DNA of 64,000 nucleotides from Bigelowiella natans CCMP2755 (lineage: Eukaryota > Cercozoa > Chlorarachniophyceae), in NCBI GenBank assembly GCA_000320545.1, contig ADNK01000979.1, positions 1 through 64,000 of the forward strand. The letters are read 5' to 3'. Under the pieces are notes generated by a model. That model made no database searches. It had not been told where the DNA came from and saw only the letters and a list, made by a program, of their open reading frames with translations. Shown one piece after another: positions 34,925 to 47,688 of this stretch (position 1 is its first letter; each line of letters opens with the position of its first letter). Both the position numbers and the translations under genes were made by a program.

Positions 34925-36183
34925 TTCTGGTTGAGACAGTGGTGAGTCGCGATCAGAGTCAGAAGACGGACGACGACAGCTCGTATACCATTACGACAAC
35001 AATTTTTTGTGCGGTTTTTAGATCAGTTTTTATGCGGGATATATCGAAAATAATGATAATTTATAAATCCAATTTGCATTTTTGTTTCGGATTTTCGCGT
35101 TGGAAACACGATTAAAAAATATCCCGCATATATCTGAAGAAGGCTACAGCTGCGCGTTTGTGGCTTCCCGATGTTGTAAATTGTTGCAGAATCAAGTAGT
35201 AGCAGTGCGAGTACGAGCACACTATGCGGACAGTAGGATGATGTCCACAGGTACAGGCAATTTTGTTCTAAAACCTTCCTTTTTTCCAATAAATGCTCTA
35301 AATTCTCGTGAAGACACAATCTGCGACAACAATTTATTTACTTCTTCTGTCAACCGATAGATATCTAGATCCAGATCTCGTGATGTGTACGAGTATATAT
35401 CTGTCGCTTCCTGTCACAGGGTGATCTAACAAAAAATAACGGTTTTCCAGCAAGCAGACCGGTACTTTATTTGGCAATCTCATGCTTTTGGGCACAGCTT
35501 GTGGGGGCGTCTGACAAGCAAGCTGAAATCTCGCGCTATTTATTGGGAGGATATCCCCCCATTTTTGTTAATTCTCCCCCATGAAAATCATTATTAAGAT
35601 CTTAAACGAATGAGGACCTTCAAGTGAAACACTCTTCACTCTTCACTGATTCTCGCTCATAACATAAGCAAGCTTGTTGTACCTGAATACGCGAAATTAG
35701 ACTCTTTTGTCTAAAAATCATTGACGTAATGTGAGAGTTACCACGCATTTTAACCTGAAAATTCCTTAATATTCCTAGATCCTTATACATTTCACAGTAG
35801 TCAACGTTTCTGCTTGAATAAGCCTCTGGAAACGGCTTCGGAGAAAATGTGGTTGGAGTCGTCCAGGTCTTAAGTCGCTACATGTATCCACGCACAAGGA
35901 CCTATTTCGCCACAAATTCTGCGCTTTGTCGTCAATCGTTTAGAAAAGGAAGAGCGTTTAAGCATTTTGCTGCGCACAATCATCATCAGGCGACGTGAGC
36001 TCGCCATTCTTTCGCAAAACGAGAACAACACAAGCTATAAACCAACAACAAGAGCGGCCGTCAAGGAGAATAAATTTGCCAAAATATTTATAACGTTCGA
36101 CAGAAACACGAACAGCGAGCACCCAACAGGCGACATCTCTCGACACATCAGCAGTTTAGCGCTGAAAAACCAACTGAACGGCA
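34925..36183. promoter_or_regulatory. divergent spacer (coiled-coil / zinc-finger-like genes)
   Basis: 1.26 kb without a supported coding exon. A plausible 5' UTR splice donor (ccacag before gtacagg at about 35254) may indicate non-coding leader exons of the plus-strand gene. Short open frames on both strands show no family resemblance. Confidence 0.4.
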
Positions 36184-37983
36184 ATGTATGCACGCCAACA
36201 CACCTCCCTTCCACCCTCCTATGTTCCCCAGCCTGGGAGGCCTGGGCCGGGAGCAGGTGTATGGACACCTCAGCAAAACTATAGAGATGGTATGGCAGCA
36301 GAGAGAGGAGGTAGTTCTAGAGATGCATACGCAAAGCCACAAGCTAAGTCAAAACGTGGAGCCAAGGACGGGGCACGTTGGCATTGTCCTCTAGGATGTG
36401 GGAAGTTCTATAGAAAAAGCAGCTCCCGTTCTATACAAAAGCATCGTATTACTTGTTTTAATAACTACATGAACGTGCAATCCTTAAATTGCCAGGAAAT
36501 ATTTGGGGATGACCTTCGCTTGAAGATTCTGTCTAACACCGAGAATAGTAACCTTTCTGCGGACTCCAAAAATCCACAGGGAGCAAACGGTGAGAAAGGC
36601 CAGGCAGTTTCTACAAATCTTGCGAGTACCGTCGTTCACTACTTCTGCGTAGGGGGGAGGAAGGGACGCATCCTTTCAACATTCAAATCGCCAATTTGCA
36701 ATGTCTCGGAGCAGCGTTTGAGATATCAGTGCAGCCAGATACTGATCCATGCTGCCAAGACCGACACAGAGATGGTGCAAATGATGGCTTCTAACTCAGA
36801 AATGATATATTATCATCAAAGCGGGATTATGAACAATCAAGCTTTAATATTCATCGTGGCAGTACCTTCCTCTTATCGGGGAGATCCGATCGTTCAGGTT
36901 TTATCAGACTTCAAGAAGACATATAAGGCAAAACAGAACCAAGCGGCACAGAACATGTCTCCAAATTCACAATTCTCCTCTGCCTACCTAGAGAGCATTG
37001 CCTTGAGCAAACAAAAAGTCCCGCAGCCAAAAAATCCTCCAAAGGGCCCTTCTCCTCGACCTGCTGTACTTAGCGGTGATAGCGGTGAATGTAAAAAATG
37101 GCCAACGCAGAAGAGCCTTTACTATCGTAGACCCAAACAGAGCAGGATGCTCCCCGATTCTATCCCGCCTTCAGATTCCAGAAGAATAGCACGACATCCC
37201 AATTCCATGCTGAATAGCACTGGCGACTATCGCCCTGTCCCTCCTGCTGCAGTCGCTCGGAATGTTCGCGGATACCATGGCCAGGACATGTACCACAACG
37301 GATCAGGCCGTCCAGTTGGAGCAATGCCATACTCTGATAATTCCCGATTGAATAATCTTCCTGTGCGAGGAGGTCCAAATGACCCATACGCTGCTGCTGC
37401 TGCTGCTGTGTCTGAAAATAATAGGAACATGCAGAACTACATGTCTGCCGCTGCTTATAGTGATTACAGAGACCAGGCTGCTGTCTACCGCAATGCACCG
37501 CCGCCATACCCGACGGAAGGGTACGTTCGCCGACAGCCCCTGCCGACGCGGCCAAACAAGAAGTGGCATGCGCTCGAAATGGAGCATCAAGATCAGAGCC
37601 ATCGTAACCAGCATTTCCAACAATATACTCCCGACCCTCACAACGTATGGAGAGAAGGAGTTCCTGAACCCGTCAAGAACCGAACCTTTGATGCTAACGG
37701 CGCGCCGACAGCTGTAATATCGAGGAAAAGATATGCGTCGAATGCTGATCCTGTAACTCAATCGATGAAACGTTTTAGAGGTGGCAACTATGCGGAGCAG
37801 CCAAAACAACGAGAACCGCCAATAGCAAAGGGTGCCGATTCTGCGTCTTCCGGTATGGGAAACGGGGTTCCAGCAGACTTGATGAAAAGCATTCGTCAAA
37901 GGGAAGCTATGTTCGAGGCGAAGAGCGCTCAGTTGAGAAGCAGGATGGAGAAGCTGCGTCACGAAAAGTTGCTATCGAAGTAG
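36184..37983 (+). CDS. zinc-finger-like, proline/asparagine-rich protein, single exon
   Basis: 599 codons without intron, start at the first ATG. Near residues 67-90 a C2HC-type finger can be read (WHCPLGCGKFYRK, then an HRITC end). Residues about 150-260 look folded (STVVHYFCVGGRKGR, IFIVAVPSSYRGDP); I do not recognise the domain. From 270 on the chain is Pro, Gln, Asn and Arg-rich and probably disordered, with a short alanine run from a GCT tract (about 37390). It ends in a heptad-like basic helix (EAKSAQLRSRMEKLRHEK). A nuclear DNA- or RNA-binding role is inference from the finger and composition. Confidence 0.7.
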   Translation: MYARQHTSLPPSYVPQPGRPGPGAGVWTPQQNYRDGMAAERGGSSRDAYAKPQAKSKRGAKDGARWHCPLGCGKFYRKSSSRSIQKHRITCFNNYMNVQSLNCQEIFGDDLRLKILSNTENSNLSADSKNPQGANGEKGQAVSTNLASTVVHYFCVGGRKGRILSTFKSPICNVSEQRLRYQCSQILIHAAKTDTEMVQMMASNSEMIYYHQSGIMNNQALIFIVAVPSSYRGDPIVQVLSDFKKTYKAKQNQAAQNMSPNSQFSSAYLESIALSKQKVPQPKNPPKGPSPRPAVLSGDSGECKKWPTQKSLYYRRPKQSRMLPDSIPPSDSRRIARHPNSMLNSTGDYRPVPPAAVARNVRGYHGQDMYHNGSGRPVGAMPYSDNSRLNNLPVRGGPNDPYAAAAAAVSENNRNMQNYMSAAAYSDYRDQAAVYRNAPPPYPTEGYVRRQPLPTRPNKKWHALEMEHQDQSHRNQHFQQYTPDPHNVWREGVPEPVKNRTFDANGAPTAVISRKRYASNADPVTQSMKRFRGGNYAEQPKQREPPIAKGADSASSGMGNGVPADLMKSIRQREAMFEAKSAQLRSRMEKLRHEKLLSK

Positions 37984-39001
37984 TAGTCTCAACGATCGTC
38001 ACTTGTAGAATAGAAATCGTTGGAACTTTCCTGCCTCGATATGATGTTTGGGAAACCAACGATAAATAGCAATTATTAAATGTAGTAGACGTCGGTGCCC
38101 TCCTTTGTTCGTTGGACATTGAGGAGACCTAACCATAGCGTGAAAATAATAAAATCTGTTGTCAGAGCAAGTAGTAGCAGCGCTTGCTGTGCGTCGGTGT
38201 ATGTGTGCGTGCATCATTGGACTTAGAGATGTTACGCATATCTTCAGATGTAAACGTGCATGTACAAGCTACATAGCCACATGTGTCTGTGTCTAGATGT
38301 ACGATTGCGGGCGCCAGATGTGCATGGCTGCGTACGTAGCCGGCGCTACATCTAGATGGCTGTATGTGCAATATGCAGCAGCGCTCAACATGTTGTGTCT
38401 GTTCGTTGGGCTTTATTCCATTGTCGTCATGCACGTGTGTTATGCATATGCATGCATGTGAGAAACCATCCTCTTTGTGTCGCGCACGACATGCGACGTG
38501 TAGTACATAGTACATACAGTAGCAGCGTGCGTGCACATGTACATATATACATGCATGCTTGAAAAAAATTAATTCTTCATTACATTCGTCTCATACATGC
38601 ATGCTTGCTTCTGCCTACGTAGCATCTGCGTCTAAAGCATCATTGCACTCCGCGGCTGGCTATATGGCCAGTGCCTACTAGCACAGGTTGTAAGCTAACG
38701 TACACATGCCCTAATGTGCTGTGCAAGACAGCAACTAAATGACATGACGTCCGTGCAGCGCGCGCTAGCAGAGCGTTTGATGGTGCATGCTACGCTACTT
38801 ACAATAATAGGTTGTAGCAATATGTAGCAGTATAGCAGGAGCAAATAATAGTAGAAATGATCATACACATCACACGGCGTCATCATGGCTAACCTGCTTC
38901 TCGCTGCGATACACCAGTTTTATTTAGATGATTTAAATGCTCGCTACGATTAGTTGTTACGTTGAAAGGACGGAAATCGTGTGCAACGACTATGAATCCG
39001 T
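37984..39001. other. tail-to-tail spacer between zinc-finger-like and large coiled-coil genes
   Basis: No gene. The 3' UTR of the plus gene probably ends near the aataataaaa at 38144. From 38200 to 38890 the sequence is rich in CATGCATG, GCGC and CTAG palindromes. Holds the 20-base motif at 38576-38595 shared with the spacer near 14586. Confidence 0.55.
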
Positions 39002-40261
39002 CTAGTCATACTTTGTTGACTCTTGAGACTTCTCTGGGGAGCTCGCAGATAAGATTTCGTCCACCCGAGCTCGTGCTCTGCGGAGTGACTGCCGAAAGGC
39101 TGCCCGAGCTCCTCTGACAACAGGCTCTACAGTTGATGATTGGAGGAGTGGCAATTTTTTTCTGGTGGAAGATGTCTTGACCGATACTTTTTCGAGACTG
39201 TGGTTTGACGTTGCATCCAGTGAACATGAGGCACCTGCGCGGCTCCTTGCCAAATCCGGTGCCTCTGGACCAGTATTTAATGGTGTTCTCGAATGTTTCT
39301 TATCCTGAAGTTTGCGATGTTGCCTTTGCTCATCCTCCCTCTCTGGCTGCACGTAGTCGCCATTCTCTCGCTTGCCACCTTCAGTCGCTGAGTTAATTTT
39401 TTCGTTGGCATTGACTGTAGGGCTGAGATCTTCGTGATTTATTGGAACAGAGTCAAAGCATACAGACGATGACAATTTAGTAGTCGTGGCTTGGCCTGGA
39501 TATATCTGTCTTCTTGTGAGCTTCATCGCCTGATCTGCACCGATTGCTGAAGCAGAACTGGAAGGTACAGTGCTGGTGGCGGTGGAAATTGATGTCGTGG
39601 ACAGGGCGAGGCTGTTCTCTACGGTACAACAATAACACGACGATTTAGCACGGGGCAGAAGTACAAGAGCTTCTATTCGGTATCGGTGATCATTGACAAC
39701 GAATCTACTGAGAGGTTTGTCGTGCGAGTTGTGAAACAAAAATACGCGGTTTTCCGGGAAATGAAGTGTTTCAGGTGAAGAGGGATAATAACCTAATTTA
39801 ACTGTCTTGTTTCCACGCCGCCTTTGTATCGGCACCGGTGAACGTCCGCCAGGTAGAGAGGGGAAGCCTCCGTCCCCAGCAGCTATGATGGCCTCTTTCT
39901 GCAGATGTGTTGTTTGAAGGAGGGGGGAGGGGAAAAGATAATTAAACATCGTGTGAAATTTGCATGTGGGAACGGCGTTTCTTAATCTCCATACCATGAG
40001 TCGCTCTGCAGACTCGTTTGCAATCCTATTGTATCCTGCCGATTCTACTGCGATATCAGCCGCACCTAGAACCTCATCCTGCAATGAAAAACAAGTATCA
40101 CTTGCTCGATCATCACCATGATAATAAATTTCACGCTCAAAAAAAGAAATGTTGATATAATGAAACTGCGTTCAGCAAAAGTGCCCACAACTTTGTCTAC
40201 CCAACGTCAGTCTCAGCCTAGCTATTTACTGGGTATCAATTTCTATAATTTTTAAATATGA

Positions 40262-40296
<35 letters not shown>

Positions 40297-42089
40297 CTAT
40301 AAATATTGTGCAAATATCTTATTGGTAGCAGTGGATTGCCGACAATTACGTTTGGATATTTCTTTGAAGGTTGGGCTAAGCTATTATTGCTCTTGCCATG
40401 TGCCTTTGCTGGCTTCGACTTCGTTTTGATCTTCTTCTTCGAGACAGCAACGGCAGGCTGAATCTCACGAATTTCACGGAGGGTGCGATCATCATTTGCA
40501 GCGTGCTCGTTCAGAGACTTTGCAGTTCCATCGGAGCCATATTTGAGGTCATCCGTATTATGCGTGCAATCGGAAAGATTATTCTCGCTCGCAGAATCAT
40601 CATCAGTGGCAGCGCTGGCAGCAGCAACAGGGACAGCACCTGAGGCGATGAGCTCGTCTTTCTCTTGTGGGAGATCTCTGTCATCGGTAGAGCTCGGAGA
40701 GCTTGGAGTTTTGAGGCCTCTAGAGAAGCTTGAACTCCGGGAATGGCTCCGAAGATCATGGTGGCGGTGTATGTAGTTGTCCACATCCTCGTCGGTATTA
40801 GGCTCGGGGAGGTCACGACGCCGCTGTCGTGGTTTGAAGGGTATGGTGATCTTCCTCATCGTCGTATTTATACGGGCATTATTTACGAGAGCTCGCTGGC
40901 GTTTGGTGCCGCCATCTTCTTGCAGCATTTTCGCCTGCACAATATGCCTGAAGCTTGCTCCGTTAGCAGCCTCTAGCACCTTGGCCTCCAAACGGCCTAT
41001 GTATTCATCGCGTTTTTTTTCCTTCTCTTTTGCTTTCTTCTTCTGATCTAGCAGAAACCGCACACGACGCACAGCGCCGAGGAGCCTACTTTCACTGCGA
41101 GAAAGATTTCCTTTTAACCTTCGAATCTCCTGCAGACGTTCAGCGTGCAGCTTTTTGTTTCTTTCCTTTTCTGTTGTTAACATATTCTGCAAAACTCTCA
41201 CCTCCTCCTCTGCTCGCTTCAGCTTTGCTTTTATTTTGCTAAAGAGGTCTGAATTCCATGTCTGTTGGCGCCTAACAACCTCTGGGATTGAAAAATCTTC
41301 AGGGGGCTCTGACTCTACCAGCAGCTGCTCTGTGGCCACATTTCGCCAGAACTCGTCTTTCCTCTTAGTAGCGATTTGGCGCTTTTTCTCGGTATTCATC
41401 AGTTCTTCTACAAGTGTCCTAAGTTTAGTGTGAGACATTTCTAGTTCCTTGATCCTCTCGTTTCCCGCATTCGCTACTTTCTCCGCGCTTGCAGCTCGTT
41501 TCTGAAGCCTTCGTTGACAATCCATCGCTTCTTCGGCTCTGGTGCTGAAGTCCCTCTTCAACTCTACATTCTCAGCGAGCCTATTCGCCGCTAGCTTTTT
41601 CAACGTTTCATGCTCAACCTGCAAGTTCCGATACGCTGCAATCGTATCTGAAAACGAATCAACGGTGTAATGACTTCCATTTGGCAGATCGTCTTTCTTA
41701 GCATTCTCTTCGCCTTTGGCATCTTCCTCCTCACTAACCACAAACCGCTCATTTCCCCTGCTGTTGCCATTATAGACATCGCGGTATTCGTGTGCTGCTG
41801 CGGCGACTATCTTGGACTTCTCGAGTTCCTTCTCCCGCTGCAACTGTCTTATTTGGCGCTTTAGCTCTTCTGCCTGATCAGCTGCTTCTTTCTCCCGCTT
41901 CGCCGCCCCTTTTCGGATTCTTTCTAACGTACCGGCATGGCGTTTGGCCTGGGCACCGTACGCTCGGACTTGTGCTCGCAGCTGTGTTACTATTGCATCA
42001 ACCCGGGAGGTGTTGGCTGCTGTGCTCTGGCCTGCTGGCGGACGCGATTTTGCACCACGTTTCTGCTTTTTCTGGGGCACTCCCCTCAT
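39002..42089 (-). CDS. large coiled-coil protein of unknown function
   Basis: Three exons, 40350-42089, 39995-40078 and 39002-39898, closing in phase to 906 codons. The N-terminus is basic (MRGVPQKKQKRGAKSR). Residues about 30-400 are an almost continuous coiled coil rich in Lys, Glu, Arg and Leu (AAYRNLQVEHETLKKL, AKLKRAEEEVRVLQNML). Residues 400-580 are charged and low in complexity, with Ser and Asp runs. After the splice to exon 2 come AADIAVESAGYNRIANE and, in exon 3, a more ordered patch (ENRVFLFHNSHDKPLSRFVV), then a disordered basic tail. This layout is common in centrosomal or basal-body proteins, but no homolog was recognised. Reading exon 1 straight into the intron gives a poly-Thr/His end from a GT microsatellite at 40265-40294; I prefer the spliced form. 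Confidence 0.7.
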
Positions 42090-42935
42090 TTTCTATGCCC
42101 TCTTGTTTCCTCTAAGATGTGTCCCAATTCTTACTCAGGGATGGGGAGGAAGCGGCACGGCGGTCACTGAGGGGTACATGGCCAACGGGCCATACACATG
42201 ATTAGATGAGCAGTTTCAGGCTGACAGCCGTTAACGGGATACGATGTGTTGTGCGAGTTGTTGCATGTGTTCGTACTTGTCTATGGGACAATGTAACTAC
42301 GTAATATCCCGGGAGAAAAATAAGTTTAATGTTATGATATGTTTCGTATAATTTTATGTCTAAGTGTATGATTTGTCTTGGGGTCGAATATCTAAAAATA
42401 GCCACTTTATTTTCGAGCGAAAACAAGTGGTGTAGTGGCCGGTAAAGAGAGGTCAAAGGAAACAGTGTTCTATAGAAGAGCCTGTCAAAATTAAATCGAA
42501 ATAATATCGTAAAGCGAGAGTATATTTCCATGTATACATTGCTACTTCAGGGCTGACTCAGGAGGCGACTTAATCTACGACGAAATAACTAAGCCTTTTA
42601 CCATGTAAATGTCGTAGAAAACACTGGTACTCGAATCACACACCGAAACATTTGTTTTGTGCTCAATACTCATGTCGCAAAGATAAAATCCAACCACATT
42701 CAACCGAAAAAAGACGGTTTCAAGAAAAAAACGACGACAAGCAGGCGTTTTTTCCCAGACATGTCTGTGTGTCGTCGTTTCACCTGAAGAATACAACTCC
42801 TGCTGTCCGTCCTGCTCTGCCTCGAGATCTGCACGAAAGAGCTTTTGAGGTGGGAGGGGTAGAAGGAGTAGCAGACTACACGCCTGGCTCAGCCCAAAAA
42901 TTGCAGCAGCCATTGTACGACTGGACACGATAGAG
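42090..42935. promoter_or_regulatory. divergent spacer (large coiled-coil / kinesin-like genes)
   Basis: 846 bases between opposite starts. Carries taaaaatagccact at 42393-42406, identical to 17020-17033; its core ctaaaaatag matches the consensus bound by MEF2-type MADS factors (established knowledge). No coding exon supported. Confidence 0.4.
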
Positions 42936-43204
42936 ATGTCTGGACCAGCATGTGCTGCAATCGCGCGGCTCCGCCCCCCAGAGAAGAAGGCCCAGCCGGG
43001 ATTCATTGGCGACGAGCAGACGAACACGGTTCGCAACGCGGCTGGGCTCGAAACATCGTTTTCCAAAGTGTATCTTCCTACCACAAACCTCCTGGCAATG
43101 TTCACTGAGAGCCTGAGGGCTAAGGTGTTCAGAGTGATGGAGGGCAGGAATGTGTGTCTTTGCGCATATGGCACACCGAATTCTGGAAACAAGGAGGTGC
43201 GTAC

Positions 43205-43241
<37 letters not shown>

Positions 43242-43356
43242 TTGGTGGTGTAAGTCTAAAAATAGTACAAGAACAACAATTTACATATTTGCGTGTGTAT
43301 GTGTGCTAGTTGGGGGATTCGACGAAAAGTCCCATTGTCATTGTCATAAGATGTAC

Positions 43357-43399
<43 letters not shown>

Positions 43400-43581
43400 A
43401 CATTATATAAAATGTTATTTGAAGATGATGTTTGGCTCGGACGATGGAACCGGAGTCATTAGTATGGCTATACAGGTATATGATAATTACCTTGCCTTCT
43501 TCCTTCGCCTCTGCCTCTCTTCCCCCCTCCCCCTCTTCTGATTCTTCAACTACAATACCCCGACCTTCTCTACTTCACCAC

Positions 43582-43642
<61 letters not shown>

Positions 43643-44745
43643 TATGCGAATGCTAAATTAACCTGTAACTTTCTATCCAGACACTGTTTGCGATGATGGA
43701 GTCAGGAGATAAGAACTTCTGTGTCACGGTAGAGACCTTGTATGATAGCTAAACTTGCGAGGAGGTGGGTGGGGAGTGTAGGCGATAGACATAGCAGCTG
43801 CATACGTCTAAAATAATCTCATTTATTACACAAACACAACATCCTAGGTCTCCATGTGTCAAGTAGCCTCGGACATGGTAGTGGATCTGCTTAATCCTAC
43901 GGACGAAGCCTCGCTCCAGGTGTAAGCACGTCCGCATTCATACGAGTATTAGCCTTTGATGCGCACAGCCCCTACGTGCACATCCACGGCCTCATTCAGT
44001 AACATCTTAGATCAAGACAAACCGATCTGGTTTTTACATCGAAGGGCAGAGTTATCAAATTGGCAGGAACGAAGGTGACAGCAATCCCAAATCACATTAG
44101 AGGACATTAGAGGAATCTTCCATGTTTGTAGTGCCAAATATGTGCCGCTGTTTCTGAACCGGGTTGAGAACGCAACACATCAATTGCTTGTCTTGGCGCG
44201 AAATCTTCCACGCTCCACATCAAAATTTGTGAATTACTATTTACTGTGTCAAAGGCGAAACAGTTGAGATTATAAACCAAGGACTGCGGGTTCATAAGGC
44301 TTTAACGACTCAGGTATTGGCTCTCTTTATTTCCCCCTCCCTCCCTCCCTCCCTCCCTCCTACCGTATTCACAATGTATTGTGTACTTCTACGTGTAGAT
44401 GCAAACCGTAGCGAAACCACAAATCCTGATCGATGTGGTGGTTGAGTCGTGCTCCAAAGGAAGCCATTTGGACCAGATCGTTTCAGGTGATTTTTTAAAA
44501 AGTTAGGGAGGGCGGGGGGGGGAGAAGGAGAGAGTGAGGACCGTACGGATATGAACGTGTATGTATCTCCCCTCCCCTTTCAGGAAAGCTTAGGTTAGCC
44601 CTGATTGAGTCTGGAAAGGAGGCTCTCACCCTAGATAATGGCCTACGAAACCTTGTAGCAGGTAGTGATTTTTTTTTTTTTTTTCCTATAATGAATACTA
44701 CTGTGCTACTGCGACTACTAATGCTGAATATCGGGAAATTCTTCC

Positions 44746-44787
<42 letters not shown>

Positions 44788-45327
44788 GTCTCGCTCGCTC
44801 GCTCCCCCCCCCGCCTTTCACTGCGTGTGTGTGTGTGTGTATTTTTGTGTGTATTGACCTATTTATTGCTGCTAGTTATCCAATCGCTTGCCGCAGGAGT
44901 AGCTTCCAGCCAAGTAAGGAAAATATCTAACAATAGCAGGAATATCTAAATCCTGAAAAAAACATCAGCAACTTTCCTCCACTTTTTTGACGTGACAACA
45001 AAAATTGCAATGTTTTGCTTTGATTACGAAGAGGTTTCTTCTTTGTTGAAAAAAAATCCATTTTCACTTCACCTCCCACACCTCCACCATTACCATCGCC
45101 TTGACTGTGTAAAAAGTCTTGCTGGCCTTATATCATGTCACCCCAAGTGTTTTGTTCTCACTGCTTTGAATTCCTTCGGCACAGGTTCCTTATAATTCTT
45201 CGCCGCTTACACAGCTGCTAGCTCTTAATCTTGGCGGAAACTGTGAAACTACATTCATTGCTACAATCGATCCCATAGGAGAGACTGAAAGTACGTTGCA
45301 CGCTACCTGCATACATCATTGTGTGTG

Positions 45328-45367
<40 letters not shown>

Positions 45368-47649
45368 CGTGCGTGTACGTGCATGTTCTTCATGAAGCGC
45401 ACAGAATAGATACCGATCAGATTTTCAGCTGTACTATTCCTTTTTGTATTTCCTCGCAAGGCTGTATTAACACTTTTTGCTTGCACGAATCATTAAAGAG
45501 AAGGAGGTTGCACATATTTTAATTCATAATGGAGGATATTGCGTGTCCCGCGTCTATCTTCTTGCTTTTCGGTGTGTGGATGCATCGAAATTAATGAAAG
45601 CGATCTGACGGTGAAAATAACACAGGTATAGAGAAAATGCTGGCATTAATGACAAAGATTCCCAAGATTATCAATACTGCGGTCGTGAATAAAAGCATGC
45701 TTTCCTCCGAGATTCAAATCCTCAGGTGCTGATCGTGATCTGGAAAAATAAGCGAAAGCCACGCGGCACCTCCCGCGTGTGTGTCGGAGGATAAATTGGA
45801 ATTGAGTGATGAAAGATATGTCTCTAGACAATCTGCTATAAATGCAAGCGCACAGAAGATAACACACTCTCACAAAAAGGGCAGGGGAAAGAAAGACCGC
45901 ATATTCATACGGTTGTTGCTATTTTTTAGGAAGGAAATCCGGGCAGCCAGAGCCAAAATGAAGCTGTCGCAACCAGGCCGTTTTCTGCACGATATTGATC
46001 AGAAAGATCTCGCGGAGTTTCAGGTGCGCAATCATCTGGTTAATTTCTGGTGTTAGTGAAACCGGGCTGCTACCTTATTTATGTTCGTCTCTACTCTACC
46101 TAGAATAAGCTTAAAAATTTGGAGATTCTGAAGGAAACAACATGGGAAGCGAAACGGCAAAAGGTGCAAAGGAACATAACGTATAGTAGGAGGATGCGAC
46201 CTTGAAACTGCTTTCCGATAATGAAATACACTTCGATTAAATACTTATGTTTGCGTGTATGTGTCTATGTACATGCCTCTTTGTGCTCGTAGTCTGTCGA
46301 ATGGCGGGAGAAAAGAAAGACGTCACTACGGAAGCTTGGCTTGCTACACGTGCTTCAAGAAAAAATCGCTATCAACACCAAGGCAGAGCAGCAGGCCAAA
46401 GATGTAAGGATGATGATAACCCATCGCATGCCGTGTGTGGGCGTGTACATGGAGAGTTATAATCACTCGGATTAGTCTTGGAAATTTGAAAGTGTTTGAC
46501 GTTTGTTGTTATTATTCTTTACATCTCCTATCAGTTGAAGAAAGGCATCGTCGAGTCGCTTACCATGCTGAATCGCTATTCTAGCCACATCAAGAAAGAG
46601 GAAATGAGACAAACACAATGGGCGAGGTACTGTAGCTGCAACTAACTACTAGGAGCTCCCCTAACAGAATAGATAGCATCGAGATAGTGATTGCAGTGAA
46701 GCCAGAGGAATTATAATAGACACACAAACACATGTTTTGCGAGACCACGCAACACTTTGGCGCGCGCGCTTGATTGTCGATACGTTCACGGTACTCTTTT
46801 TCCAATAAAATTTAAAAAAAGTGATGAGAAATTCGACCCTCGGAAGATCGAGGCCTCCAAGGAAAAAGTGCGCAAGTATCAGAAACAACGAAAGGAAGAA
46901 ATGCTCAACTACGAGAAGCAGTCTCAGAAGTATCGGAAACTGATCGAATCAGGTGCCGTCATCACGATATCGCTACTTTTAACATAGCGCGTTGTCATTA
47001 TCGAACGGTGTTAATTTGCCAGCCCCTTTGCAACAAATGGGTGATGGCCTGAAAGCAAACATGCTGAACGACTTGAAAGACTCATTCCACTAACTAACAT
47101 ATATCATTGGCCGTGCATTTGTGTATACTTCATTCACAGCTGTCGAGGAGGAAGAGAGAAAGGTACGCAACTGAGATGTTTCGTCAAATTTGGCCCATGC
47201 AGCACACGTATACCTGAACGATGATGATAGCGACACGAAATGAACTACAACACACTCACACTTAAACTTATATGATCGATCTTCAGAGAAAAACGTACAT
47301 GATGTCGGCGGAACAACTGAGCGCATATCACTCAGACGTAGAGCATAACCTATTACACATCAGGTTTCAGATACATCAAATAGATAGCTGCAGAGAGATA
47401 GAGAGAGAGAGAGTTAAGATACACATGAAAATACTATCATTCATGAATCGATGATTTCTGGGGGAAATGGGAGCTTTTGGGCTGTTTGTCGGTATCTCAT
47501 GTTCCTCCTGTCTCTACTTGCTTTGCACACACGCAGTTTTGATAATAATAACGAACTGGTCGATTCACTCATCGACTTGGAGAGGAAAAAGTGTGCGGAC
47601 CTTGTAGAATTCAAAGAGGCGGACGACAAAGTTCGGGGACACATTGAGG

Positions 47650-47688
<39 letters not shown>

